A stretch of 64,000 nt of DNA, from positions 12,041,307-12,105,306 of the forward strand of contig NC_057920.1 of the NCBI RefSeq assembly GCF_018873765.1, written 5' to 3'. The position numbers were made by a program, and so were the translations under genes. Below, piece after piece: positions 11,475 to 24,542 of the stretch. The stretch is from Telopea speciosissima (Eukaryota > Streptophyta > Magnoliopsida > Proteales > Proteaceae). The first letter of the stretch is position 1, and each line of letters opens with the position of its first letter. The notes beneath the pieces were generated by a model. The model had not been told where the DNA came from and ran no database searches. It worked only from the letters and a program-made list of their open reading frames with translations.

Positions 11475-12002
11475 CTCCTTGTAAAGCAATTCTAAGCTAG
11501 TAGTGGTGTACAAGGCTATGAAGGCCTAGAAGCTAACCACAAAAGGTTATCGACAGGAATTGGGTGTGAATCAATTGTGTGAAATCAGTAAAGGAAGTAT
11601 ATGTTCTATTCTTCCAATTACCACTTCCTTGCACAGGTTTGTCAAATCTTATTGCAGATGACATTTGAAGGCCAATCTTATTATGAGAATACTTGGTGTG
11701 AGATCTCATTATCTTCCCCAAAAGGGAAGTAGTTATCTTCCATTGCCCTTTACTTTAAGCTTTTCTTTATATGTTCTGCATTTTTATACAAGTAACCCTT
11801 CTTGTTAGGTACCCATTACTACTTTCAATTAACTTCTCTTTGTTACTCTCTCTCTCTCTCTGTCTCTTTCTTGTTGCTTTCAACTGGTTAGTTAAGAGGC
11901 TTCAAACAGTGAGAGGTTGGTGTCATAGTTTAGTGCAGAATTACTATGGAGATGATTTTTAACTCCTAGCTTTAGTAACTATTAGTGAAGTTTCAAGTTA
12001 TA

Positions 12003-12165
12003 CAGATCCTCTATGGCGCGCAGACATAGGACCGCATGCAATGTCCTCCTTACCCCTGCTAAGGCAAGACGCTCAGGCAGGAGTAAGGCGGTCGTTGCAC
12101 GCGGCCCTGTATCTGCACCACTAAAGCTATTACGGGCAGCGCAACATAGAAGATCAGGATCCTTG
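12003..12165. repeat. GC-rich fold-back MITE, second copy
   Basis: Shares the layout of the element at 11285: 'cagatcctctatg' at the left, 'catagaagatcagg' at the right, and the internal pair 'gaccgcatgcaatg' with 'cgttgcacgcggcc' around a 'ttacccctgc' / 'gcaggagtaagg' centre. No clear target duplication. Confidence 0.6.
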
Positions 12166-12479
12166 TAAACACAAGTACGTTTGTACTTTGTAATACTCAA
12201 TACTTGCATATACATACGAATAGTGTGCATTGTATGTATGACATTTAAAAGGGGTCCCACATATAATGCAATTAATTGTCATCAAAAGGGTGTGAGACAC
12301 TTTTATTGGTAGTAGTTGTGTTTCACCTTCAACTTTCTCTCATGGCTACTTAGCTTTACTTTACATCCAAGGAATCCTTTTCACCTTCTGCTTCTATTAT
12401 AGAGAACATCTTGATTAACCTCACAAATGCCCATTTGTATTGGTCATATTCTGTGTCTTCTAGTCAAGAAATAATCATA

Positions 12480-12483
<4 letters not shown>

Positions 12484-12511
<28 letters not shown>
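12484..12511. repeat. (GA)n microsatellite
   Basis: About 14 uninterrupted GA units. Confidence 0.9.
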
Positions 12512-12514
<3 letters not shown>

Positions 12515-15170
12515 TACGATCTCATTTAGTGGCAAACCAACTCATAAATCATAATGTGAGTTATCAAAGTGGGTGGAAAGAAATTTAAAAGCCTTTTATA
12601 AATGGGATTAATGATTCTGGAGACTGCTTTTCTTTCTTGGAAAATTTACTGCAGCCCATCTTTTGAATGGTTGGATATTGAAATCCACAAACTATTTGGA
12701 ACACTAGCTTGTGATGGGGACCATAGTTCAAGGTCTCTGTATCGTATCCGTCGTATTCACTACTATGTAAGAATGTCTTGTATTTCATCGCTTGCATAAT
12801 AAGTGGGTTGATTCCGAAAGGCCATTCAAAGGTTATAAGGATCAAAGGTAAAATTCATATATAGGGTTTCAATATAAATTTGTAGCGAGGGTTCTTTCTC
12901 TGTAGTTAATTTGAGAAAGGTGTGAGGACGAGTGATTGTAAATCTATTCACCATTAATATGAAATAAATCTTATCTCACCGTGGATTTAAGCAGTCTTGT
13001 TGAACCATGTAAATCCATGTATTCATTGTTTGATTGTTTGTTAGCGATTTGCATTTTTTTCTGTATCACTATAGATTTCGTTTTTACATATTTTGTAGAA
13101 CTGGGTATGGATATAGTTCTGAACCACACAGTTCACCAAAAGTGAGGAAAAATAAAGTATAAAAACAGCCCAAATTGGTATCTAATTGAGTTGTCTTTGT
13201 CTTTGTTCTTGTTTTGTCCAAACATTGGCCTACATCACAGGAAAACCACAAACTGGAACTTCTTATGCATGGTCTGCTCTTGTTTCTTTTGTTTAGAATC
13301 AGAATTTCAGAACTTTCAAAATAAAAGTGGACAACACATCAAATGCTCCCTACTATTCCCATAAACATCTGTGATTAGAGTTTAGGTTAGTTTTGAGTTT
13401 ATATTTTCCTCTTACTTGTGGATATTAATTCATTGCCTATGGCGAAGTGAGAATCTCTTTATTTATGTACTCTATTATTCTTTAATAGAGATAGTTCAAT
13501 GGTATATGAAGACACATTTAAAATCCCAGATAACCGATGTGAGATTATAATTGTATAACTCTCGACATCAAAACACACATGTACTTTTACTGGCTTGATG
13601 TGAGAGATTTCATTCCGCAACGACAGCGCATGACGTTCCCCTACCTAAATCTAGCTTACATTATCAGCTTGGGTCTCAATACCTATCTTATTGTCGTCTG
13701 GTCTCACCCTAACTCGGTCTAACTCGGATCTAACCAGGCCAACTATTTGAATATAACGTCTCCACTACCACACATCAGCATCAGTCCATAAAGTTCAGTA
13801 GTTAACATCAGACAACGCATATATTACATATTCTTTTTTTTAAAATTAAAATAAAATAAAGAGAAGATCCTCTTTTCAACAGTTCACATACACGTAAGAC
13901 ATGCATATATGTATTTTTAATATTAATAATAAAATTTGATCCCGTTGAGGATAAACGTCAGTAAAAACTGCTCCTTTTGGCGTGGGGACTTGATAGACAA
14001 TTTATGGGTGTCAAAATCCAATCCGAATTGGTTGAACCGGTTTGAATCAATCAAAAAAAACGAACCAAAACCAACTCTAATTGTGCAGTTTTGGTTTTTT
14101 TGAAACTGGTACAAAATAGAAATCAATCGGATAAACCATTAAGCTGATTGAAATGAAACCAAACCGATTAAAACTCGGTTACAAAATAGAATTGACACAA
14201 TGACAAGTCACTTGCATCAGTTCCGTCCGTAGTTTCTTTGTTCTTTAGTTGAACATTGGATTGCTATAGACTTGCAATTCGATTCGTTAATTCTTCTGAA
14301 ATATCTTGAACTAGCCCATATTACTGACACAACTGATTGGGTATATAGAACTAATATTAGGAAAAAAACCCATCAGACGAACATAATTGCATTCTAACGA
14401 ATCGATCACAATTAGGGCATCAATTGGCCACCAAGAACATCTCCAACATATATCTTGAGAAGAATATCGAGCAAGGGTGTGTTTTCAAATATCCCTTTTA
14501 TGGTAATCCATGATGGCACTGCAAAAACAATAGTGCTTGATCTTGAAGTCATCCTTGAAAGGTCTAACCAATTGCAATCTTTCCAAAAACCACACCTATC
14601 ATTAATATAAGATTAAGAAATTTTGGAAACAATCACTAATTGAAGTTAAGCGACAATGTGTGCTTGTAATAAGTACGGATTACTGGAGAAATCTTCCTAC
14701 CCATTTTTTTAGAGTATCCAAGCCTCTCAATGTTTGAGCAAGAACCTATAGAGGTGTTATTTAGACATATATGAAAAACTAAAACCGAACCAATAATGAA
14801 CCGCTAAGAACCCAAAACACCAACGTATAAAATCTGAAATCGAATCTCCACATTAATGGTTCGGTTTCGATTTGAATCGATACATGTCAAAATCCTATTT
14901 AAACCATTCGAAACCGGACCAAACCGAGTTTGAATGGATAATGATCGATGGTAGTTCCACGCGCGCGTGGGATTAGCACCGATATTATAAGCCACCCTAA
15001 AAATCCGTCTGCTCCGTCACCAGAATTTATTGCACATGCAACTATGCAAGTTCGCCGGTTCTTGTGACGAAGGGTATTAAATTCCGCGCACGATTAAGCA
15101 ATTAATAAATACAGATTTAAATAAATAATAAAACAAAATTTTGAAAAATAATACGAACGGGTTAGATTGA
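12512..15170. other. Intergenic DNA upstream of the CRK gene
   Basis: AT-rich. Two stretches (about 14000-14185 and 14775-14945) share 'aaccggtttgaatc'-like words and a 'gtcaaaatcc' motif, so they look like old dispersed TIR-element debris. No gene is supported. Confidence 0.45.
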
Positions 15171-15172
15171 CA

Positions 15173-15180
15173 CCACGTGG
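15173..15180. promoter_or_regulatory. G-box / ABRE-like motif (CCACGTGG)
   Basis: A palindromic CCACGTGG followed by CAG lies 299 bp upstream of the CRK start codon. CACGTGGC is the core bound by bZIP (ABF type) and bHLH factors in plants. Its position fits a proximal promoter, so abscisic-acid or light responsiveness is possible. This is inference from the motif alone. Confidence 0.4.
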
Positions 15181-15478
15181 CAGAAGGATGTACAGGTTGG
15201 ATAATCTGCCCGTTGATGTGAAGCTACTGTATCAGCAAAAGCGAAAACCCCGTTAGTTTCCTTCTGTTTTACTCAGATCTCTTGTTCCGATCAAAATTCT
15301 CTCTTCTTCGGTTCTTCTTTTTTAGCCTTTTTCTTACTAGGGTTTGAAGTAGAAGAAGAAAGAGAGAGCACAACGAGAGACAGAGAGAGTTATAGAGAGG
15401 TGATGGGAGTTGTATGGAACTGATGTTGTTGCAGTAGAATGAGGTGAATTCGTTATTGCATTGTGCTTTGAGTGAGCA

Positions 15479-18400
15479 ATGGGTCTCTGCAATTCCAAAC
15501 CCTCCCCAAAACCTAATCCTTACGCCGGGAGAGAAGAAGAGCGGGTTGATGGAGAGCCTCCCAAGACTCCTCCTCCAACTGATACCGTTAATGGAGGAAC
15601 TGAAAATCATCAACAACAACAACCACCACCATCCCAACAGCAGAAAGAGGATCTGGAGGTTGTAAAGAAGTCACCTTTCTTCCCTTTTTACAGTCCAAGT
15701 CCTGCTCATTACTTGTTCTCAAAGAAATCTCCAGCGAATCCTAGCTCAAACTCTACGCCGAGGAGGTTTTTCAAGCGTCCCTTCCCACCGCCGTCTCCGG
15801 CCAAGCACATTCGGGCGCTATTGGCGAGGCGTCATGGGTCGGTGAAACCGAACGAGGCTGCTATACCTGAAGGGAGTGAGCCGGAGGCCGTTGCTGGGCT
15901 TGATAAGAGCTTTGGATTCTCCAAGCACTTTACGAACAAGTATGAGCTTGGGGATGAGGTCGGGCGTGGGCATTTTGGGTATACTTGCGCCGCTAAGTTC
16001 AAGAAAGGGGAGCTCAAGGGCCAGCAGGTTGCCGTTAAAGTCATACCAAAAGCCAAGGTACGGAATCTCTTTCATCAGTTGTTGATAGATCAAGTTGTTT
16101 ATTTGGTTTATTTGAGTGGCTGGTAATCCTGACGCTTCTACATTTCCGAAAATGCTTTTAATGGCGCCAATTATTCGTATGTAATCTCACGAGCTCGATA
16201 ATCTTTTGAATCTGATGTATGCTTCTCTCATTAGAAATACATTTTTTTAATTGACGAAGACCAATTCCTCTCTCCTTGAAATGTAACTTTCTATTGTTCA
16301 ATCACTATCATTTGAAAAGTGAAAAACTGAAAGTGATTATTGCTCCATGGTTCTTATACCAGGGGATGGGATCGCACACTGCTTCTAATGGATCTACATA
16401 GTTTGGACTTTAGGGAACAATGGTTCACATAGAGAACTAAGTACTAGGGAAACTCTCTTGATGGATGTGGCCATTGGCAGAACTGACGATGATGTTGATT
16501 AGAGCTGAAATAGCGTTAGGCCTGAAATTTGCAATATGCTTCAAGGTTTTAAGTTCTGATAAAATCTTTGGCCTTGAGATTTCATTCTGGTTTCAAGGGT
16601 AAATTTAGAATAAGATACAGATTAATTTTCACATACAAAACAGGAAACGTAAATGAGGAAGAGAAGAAATAGGAAAGATCATTCAGAAAGGGAGAGAATA
16701 AAAACCAGCATGTATTGAATTGGAAGGAGAGAAAAGTACCTGTAATAGTTTTATTTGAATGGTTTCCTACTAATTTTTTAAATCCTTTGCATGCATGGAT
16801 GCTTTTGACTACCTTCTTTCGAAATATACACATTGACACATTGGTTCTCAGGAGTGCAGAACATTTGAGATTCCAGAATCGTGAACCTAATGAAGATTGA
16901 AGAATGCTGTTAATGGGGGTACAGAACATAGACCACTGGTTAAGACCTTGGTAATCAGAATGATGTGTTGCATGGAGGGCCTTTGGCTAGTTATGACTTT
17001 ATAGAGGTGCAATTTGGTTGGGCAGTAAAAACAACAACTAAGACAGTTGTCCAACCACTGGAAGAGAGTAATAATTGATTAGGAACTGAATACAATTTTT
17101 TTTTTAAAATGTGACCTGTTATGTCTATTGCCAAGAAGCTTGCTGCAGTATGGTAATCAAATTGTTTGTAATATATAGAGTCCATTTTTTCCTATGACCA
17201 ATAAACCAGTTAGGTATCAGCAATATCCTTTTTAATTTCCTTTTAGCCATCTGACTCTATATTTGATGAAAACCAACAAAATTTTACTTCATTACACATA
17301 TCTGCATGCTTTATGTGGATTTATGATGTATCCTCAGCATTGCATGTTTCTGGATGCTATTCCATATATCTTATTGATAATGTTGATCTAAACCCTTGTT
17401 GGCAGATGACTACAGCCATTGCCATTGAGGATGTGAGGCGGGAGGTGAAAATCTTAAGAGCTTTGACGGGACATGGCAATCTAGTGCAGTTTTATGATGC
17501 ATACGAAGACCATGACAACGTTTATATAGTGATGGAGTAAGCTTAGAACTTAGAAGTGCTATTTAAAATTAATCCCATAAGATATATTGTTTTGGTTCTT
17601 TTGTGGTTATTCTTGGAATTTGACTGTTAGAACCTTTAGTGCTGAAGTGAAGATTAATCCGAATGATCATATGCCATTCTGATAAATTTGGGAGTACTAA
17701 AACCTTATGCTCTTAATAAAAGTCTTTTAACTTATTTATAAAAAAAAAATAGAAGGGATCTCATTCCTGATATAAAAAAAAGTGATGGCCTCTAGTACCA
17801 TCTGGCCTATGAATCATTGAATCTCACTTAAGTTTCATCGACCATAACTTAAGATATGGTCTGATAATTATTCTGCTGCTGAGGATGACATAATTTAAGC
17901 TTAAGAGGGAGTGGCTGAAGAATTCTGCCAATGCTTTGCACTACTGGTCCAAAAACTTTTTGTTTCGATATATTCCTTTAGTCAAACCATTAAAATATCA
18001 ATATGGTTGCTTTCTTTCAAGTTGGAAGTCTCCCCCCCCCCCCCCTCTCTTAATGTGCATAAGACCTATCTCTGCATGCTATCTACTTGGCAAGTATGAA
18101 ATGGATATCAAATAGAGCTGCTTATTACTTGCTTGCACCAGATATTAACTTTTGGAGACTTGTTTATGTATATTTCAGGTTATGTGAAGGAGGAGAGCTC
18201 TTAGATAGGATTCTTTCAAGGTATTAGTTTACTAGTGCATTTCAAGTTATATGAAGTTCACATCGTTGCACTTTCACTTTCTGGCTCAAAAAATGTGGAT
18301 ATGGAGAATGCAATCCAATTTGATTTGTTAGTAGTTTATAGCTCTGAAAAGTACTCTTGTTACTTTTACAGAGGTGGGAAGTACTCAGAAGATGACGCAA

Positions 18401-21400
18401 AGGCAGTTATGGTGCAGATATTGAATGTTGTTGCATTTTGCCATCTCCAGGGTGTGGTCCATCGGGATCTTAAACCAGAGGTAAAACACATCCCCTATTC
18501 TTGGTGTTCCCAATTGGTGGATTGGGTGCCTCTTAAACTATAAGGTAATTCAGAATTGCTTTGGATATGAGTGCATAAAAGGAAGGGGAAGCATGTTCTA
18601 TTCCTTGAGTTCCTTCTGAAAGATCTGCTGAGCCAAAAATTGACAGGATGATTATTTTGATGATCGTGCTTTTACAAGTTATTTACTTCTGGCTGTGCAA
18701 AATACATAGCTTGAACTGTTGGGATCATCCCATTGAACTGAATGGGAGACCAACCTTTTGAGCTGTAGTCTTTACTTTCCTTTTTCTTTGTCCGTTATTG
18801 TGGAAGAGCTCTTGGCTACTTGCTTTGTAAATATTCTTCCTTCTTTTCTTAATAAAATCACTATTAACCTGTATGAAAAAAAAAGGAACCAACGTTCATG
18901 TAGGACAGCTAGGTTTGCAACAATTTCAAACATCAGAGTAGGATTATTTTTAATTAAAATTAGAGAAGGAATCAAAGAAAATATCCCCTGGTTAGCCATG
19001 TAAGATTATGATAGCTGTAGTAGAGAATTAGGAGGGCTAGTTGGACAAAAAGTAAAAAAATTATCATAGAAGGAAAAGACTAAGAAAGTAGAAATATCTC
19101 CAGTGATAGAGAAGTGGGTTTCTTGAACGAAGAAGTTGTGAGAAAATGTGGGCTGGTTGAATTGAAGCTTGAGAGTGCATAGGTTCTTATGATCTAACTA
19201 GAAAGAAGAATAATAACAGAAGCAAATAAAAAGGAACAGTTATGGTGGTTAAATGTATGGACATATTTCTTGAGTTTGGTATTCTTATGACTTGCCTGGA
19301 GACATTGATTGTACAGTGGCAGTCATTTTAAAGATAAAGGGAATGTTTTGTGGCCCTTATTACCTTATTCTGTGGTCTGGGTTTTATGGAATGATAGAAA
19401 TAGGTCATCCAAAGACAAACCTGGAGTTTTTAAAAAATCTTATGCTGATATGACCAAGTATTTAGTAGGGCTTTAGCCTGTAAAGGATTTGTTGGTATGA
19501 CAAATTATTTTAATTCCAGCTGGGATTCATTGCTGTATGAATGACATCCTTTAAGTCTTTTTATTTTGTTTTCTCATTTATGGATTGTACTCTCTTTTTT
19601 ATGGAGGGGATATATAGCTACAACATCAATCCTTTTATCATCTTTTTGTTCAATGAAATTTGTTGACTCTGATTTAAAAGAAAAAATTGAATGAATGTCA
19701 CCTCTGTGATTTCATCAGTATTCAGATTTGACTTTCTTGAATCAAGGGTTTTATAAGTTGTATTACCAGAGAACAATGAAAGTCGCATATAAGATTCCCT
19801 TTTAGGGGTTAAAAGGGAAAGGAAAGTCTTATGTAGGACTGATTAGGGAATGCTGGTCTACAACATTAATCAAACAGTTGGGAATTTAGATGTCTGGACT
19901 GATAAGCCAGCTTGGTGATTAAATGCAGTATTTTAGTTGTACATGATATAACCAAGATGGTTCCTCTCTCTCTCTTTTTGGTACAGAAGAGTCTAATCTC
20001 TTTCTCTCCCTTTTTTTGTCAGGAAAGTATGTAATATATTCATTAAGTATATAAAATTTGAGTGAAAGGAGATGTCAGTCCCGTATATAGGCATATGCTA
20101 TACAAAATGACAGTCCCAAAGATTTCAACCATTTTGTTAGTGATCCCCTCTGGTCAATTTCTTTAAAAAGGGCGTACCCAGTGCACAAGGCTCCTGCCAC
20201 TGCGGGGTCTGGAGAGGGTCATAATGTACGCAGCCTTACCCCTGTTTTCACAGAGAGGCTGTTTCCAGACTCGAAACCGTGACCACTTGGTCACAATGGA
20301 GCAACCTTTACCGTTGCACCAAGGCCCTCTGGTCAATTTCTTTGAACTTGAATATTCATTGTGGGAAGATTCCTTTAACTCATCTATAAACCTTATTCTG
20401 TGGAACAATTATATTTACTTTCAAGTACTGACTTCCTGCCTCTGCAACTAAATTAGATTGTGTTTCTATCTTTTTTAATTTGATGTATTCTTACCCTGAA
20501 ATGCACCATTTTTCTGGCTCAGAATTTCCTTTTCAGTTCTAAGGATGAAAACTCACAGTTGAAGGCCATAGACTTCGGTTTATCAGATTTTGTCAAACCA
20601 GGTTGGTCCTGACTCCTCATATGACCTCTCTGTTGGTCTTTTACAGTCTCCTGCCTTGACTGTTCATGAACAGTTTCCAGTGATTTAACTGGTATGCAGA
20701 CGAAAGGCTTAATGACATTGTAGGAAGTGCATACTATGTCGCACCTGAAGTCCTTCATAGATCTTATGGTACAGAGGCTGATGTATGGAGCATCGGTGTG
20801 ATAGCTTATATTCTTCTATGTGGGAGTCGTCCCTTTTGGGCCAGGACTGAATCTGGAATTTTTCGAGCAGTCCTAAAAGCTGACCCAAGTTTTGATGAGC
20901 CACCATGGCCTACTTTATCTTCTGAAGCAAAGGACTTTGTCAAGCGCCTATTGAACAAAGACCCACGCAAAAGAATAACTGCTGCTCAAGCTCTCTGTGA
21001 GTGCCCCCCCCCCCCCATCCTCTGTCAAGAATGCTAGGTGTCTGGTGTTATCTTTCTGAAATACTGTTCTTAATCTTTTTTTTCCCCCCACTTTTCAGGC
21101 CATCCTTGGATTAGAAATTACAATGATGTAAAAGTATCCCTTGATATTCTAATATTCAAACTCATGAAAGCATACATGCGTTCATCATCTCTGCGGAAGG
21201 CAGCTCTGAGGGTATGGTAACCATGGATTTGTTGACATGGAAGAAGAATAATATGCTTCTGTATTTGCTTCTATGTTCCATTGCCTATATGTAAAGGAGT
21301 GCGAAGTCTGGATTTACATTCTTCATTGTTGCAGTTTATTGTTCTTGTTATTTTTGACTTCCTTTTAATTGATATAGCGAATGGTCACAGGATGGACATG

Positions 21401-24400
21401 CATGGTGGAATTTCCCTGTAATTTCTGTTATTCCCTTATGCCTCGTGCTTGTTTTCTGAATGCTGTTTATATGCCTTAATTTTTAGCTTTAATATCTTGG
21501 GCAGTACTGTGGTACAAACTTTTCTAAACAAAGGCGACTTGAGTCACCTTTAGGACAAACAGTGAGACTTGTATCAGAACATGTCATCCTGCAAGATGAG
21601 GACTTCAGGGGCAATTGTTTTTACTCCAGGGATTACTGGTTCTATTTAAGTTCAATCTGTAGCTTAATTTGATTTTCTGCAGTACAATCAATGAGAATTA
21701 TAGAAATCATACATAGACAGCCGGGTATCCGTTAAGGAGTGAGTGACGTACATGGACCTTCATTTTACCTAAATGTTCCCATGTAGGATGCAACTTCAGA
21801 ACTGGGCATCTTTTACATCACCTTATCTATACTTCTAACTGTTATATTAGCAAAACACTGCAAGTAGAAGTCACAACTTGAACGCATACAATGCACCAAT
21901 TTTTACATGGCATTTGGAGTTTTCAATCTTATGTTGCCAGTGCGGAATTGTATTTGTTACTAAATTTTCTTATTGAATATCATTATGAATGTATTTACAT
22001 TTTAAAACATAGGTTGGAAAAACATTGCTTGCGTACTTGGATGATGTTTCTTGTTGTTATGTATGCCCATGTATGAATACCCAGTCTGCTGAGCTATATT
22101 TTAGGGGCCAGAATGAGAGGGATCCAACTCCTGGACACATCTAGACACCGCACCCATGTAACATAAGTGACAAACAATGGAATGAAGCTTTTATATTGAC
22201 ATGCCCTCCTCCTTGCCGTGCAGGATTTGGAGTAATCTTGTAACACATATATAACCTAAACAGCTTGAGAACCCTGTACCAAGAATATCCATCTCTTTTT
22301 TTTTGGATGAGTTACTAAATTTTAATTAATGAAAATAATATGAAAGAATACAACGATAATAGTACAGAGCATGCCCCCAGCAGATGTCTCTATTTTAAAC
22401 TGTTTGAATCGTTAATATGCATTTCTTTTGTGTTTGTTTTATAACTCGTTTGGTTGGCATATGTATTTGTGATCTTCCACTTGGAAAATCCAGTGTGCAG
22501 GGTAAGTCGATTTCCTACCTTTATTTGTTTCCTAAACCCCTTCTACTAACATAAAATGGGTTTTATATGAAAATAGAAAGTGAATAAAAGAGGCACACAC
22601 ATGTAGTGGATGCCTTGTACAATAAGAAACGTAAATAAAAGGAACGATAGCATAAGATCTAAATACTATTTACTTAAAACTCAAAATAGAAACTACATCA
22701 AAACCACCCCACGATTCGGATTATTAGTGAACCAGCCAACACCCAGACCACGGGCTTTGTATAACCTGAACCAAGGTCCAGTTGAAGAACCATGGGCCTA
22801 AGTATAGGCCTGGTTCTTCTTAGGCCTGCGGCTATAGTGCTTGCTGTAATGCTTGTCTATATCACATTTAGGTAGAGGTTCCTAAGGTACAATTATTATT
22901 CATGAAAAATAAAAACATTTTTTTTAATCCCATTTGGGAATAACAGTTTGTTTTAGTAGAGTTATTTGAGGTTGTATTCTTTCTTGTTTAAAACCATCGG
23001 AATTATGTCCACATCCAAAAAGAATGAAGCGTTTCTTTTCCAATAAAAATCCCTTTTCCTCTGTTCTTTTCTCATTTGCTTTTTGTGGCAGGCGCTGTCT
23101 AAAACATTAACTGTGGACGAACTCTTTTATCTGAAAGAGCAGTTTGCGCTATTAGAGCCAAATAAAAATGACAGCATAAACTCAGAAAATGTTAAAGCGG
23201 TTAGTATCCTTTTTTTTTTAATATATAATGTTTAGATTTCTTTTCTAGATACTTCTCAAGGATGTTCACACTGTTTCTTCTTGCCAGGCCTTGATGAAAA
23301 ACGGAACGGATGCAATGAAAGAGTCTCGTATCCATGATTTCCTTGCACCGGTAGATTTTTCACCTTAACCACTTTTGGCAGATGAACTTTTTCCCCTAAA
23401 AAGACTTTGGTGTTATAATTAAATGGTTTTGAGTTCTCAAGAGTTTTAACATTGCTGCATTCTTTAACAGCTACTTGCACTTCAGTACAGAAGGATGGAT
23501 TTTGAAGAGTTTTGTGCTGCGGCACTAAGTGTGCATCAGCTTGAGGCACTTGACCGTTGGGAGCAACATGCTCGTTGTGCATATGAACTCTTTGAAAAGG
23601 ATGGGAACAGAGCAATCATCATTGATGAACTTGCTTCGGTATGTTTACTTGTTTCTCACAAAAACTATCGTTTAGTGGAAGAATTGATGTCACACGTATA
23701 CGTGGTCAATTGGTTATGGTTTTTGAATTTGAACCTTTTGGAAGATTGTGTTGTCTATTGACATTTCTGGGAGAACACTCGGAACAATAGTTTTAAATAT
23801 CTGCCTAGGGGCTTATGCAAGCCCTTTTAAGAATGAATGCATGGTGAAAGTATTGGTGGAACCATGTAAGAGTGGCAATTTTGTGTATGTGTTTTTAATC
23901 ATGAACACTTGATACACATTGTGAAAACCTTACGAACAGATACTGATACGTACTGTTACAATAATGAAATGTGTACTAATACTCTCAAGTTATTATATAA
24001 CTGCATTAAATTATCTAAGGAAGGTTTTAATTGGAAAATCCTTTCTTTCAGATAGGCTTCGGGAGTTCTTTTAGAGTCTTGAATGATAATCTAATTATGA
24101 CAACCAAAAAATAAACAAGGTTTATCTATTTAGTAAAAATATATAGTGCTAGCACGTATCTGCAGTAAAGATTGATAACTCTTAAATAAGCAATTCACTG
24201 AACAAGATTGCAAGAATCAAGTTCTCCCCTATTAGCAAAACAAAAAGCATCTGTATCCAATAGATATTATTTATCCTAATTTCTGTAAAAAATTTATGTA
24301 ATGTTTTTGTAAGCTGCTTGTTAAGTTGAATTTGTTCTACTACTGTACCATGCATGCAATAACCTGTACCGATCACTTTAATTTTGAAAATATTGTTTCA

Positions 24401-24542
24401 GGAACTTGGACTTGGTCCATCCGTACCAGTCCATGCCGTTCTCCATGATTGGATAAGGCACACCGATGGGAAATTGAGCTTCCTTGGGTTTGTCAAATTG
24501 TTGCATGGGGTATCAAGTCGAACTCTAGCAAAGGCTCAATAA
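15479..24542 (+). CDS. CRK: CDPK-related protein kinase (CRK), 11 exons, 609 aa
   Basis: Serine/threonine kinase of the plant CDPK-SnRK superfamily, probably membrane-anchored. Exons: 15479-16057, 17406-17536, 18179-18220, 18372-18480, 20523-20601, 20700-20996, 21099-21211, 23092-23199, 23288-23350, 23471-23638, 24402-24542. All introns are GT-AG and the sum is 1830 nt. MGLCNS fits N-myristoylation (G2) with a palmitoylatable C4. A Pro/Gln-rich leader and the conserved [19 protein letters not shown] (about 95-113) precede the kinase. Kinase landmarks are the GRGHFG loop at 162-167, K187, HRDLKPE at 281-287, D304FG, APE at 328-330 and HPW at 414-416. Residues 450-609 are the degenerate EF-hand region. 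Loops such as [12 protein letters not shown] lack the full acidic set, as in CRKs that do not need calcium. It resembles the Arabidopsis CRK1/CRK5 type from memory. The model is intact. Introns 1, 4 and 7 are long, and intron 4 holds TE insertions. Confidence 0.93.
19345..19690 (+). mobile_element. LINE ORF2 C-terminal scrap inside CRK intron 4
   Basis: One frame reads [15 protein letters not shown], matching the 'W..W..RN.R.F' text at the end of plant L1-type LINE ORF2 proteins. It is followed by a T-rich 3' region and a short A-rich tail near 19676-19687. Stops follow shortly. It is in the same orientation as the host gene and is removed with the intron. Confidence 0.45.
20165..20324 (-). 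mobile_element. Au-type tRNA-derived SINE in CRK intron 4
   Basis: Reading the minus strand gives a tRNA-like head (CTTGGTGCAACGGTAAAGG, pol III A box), then GGTTTCGAGTC (B box with one change). The Au-family body follows ('gcctctctg', 'aggggtaaggctgcgtac', 'agaccccgcagtggc', 'cttgtgcactgggtacgccc') and ends in a short T run. A perfect 19-bp direct repeat, ccctctggtcaatttcttt, flanks it at 20146-20164 and 20325-20343. Full length and a perfect duplication indicate a fairly recent insertion, antisense to the kinase gene. Confidence 0.9.
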
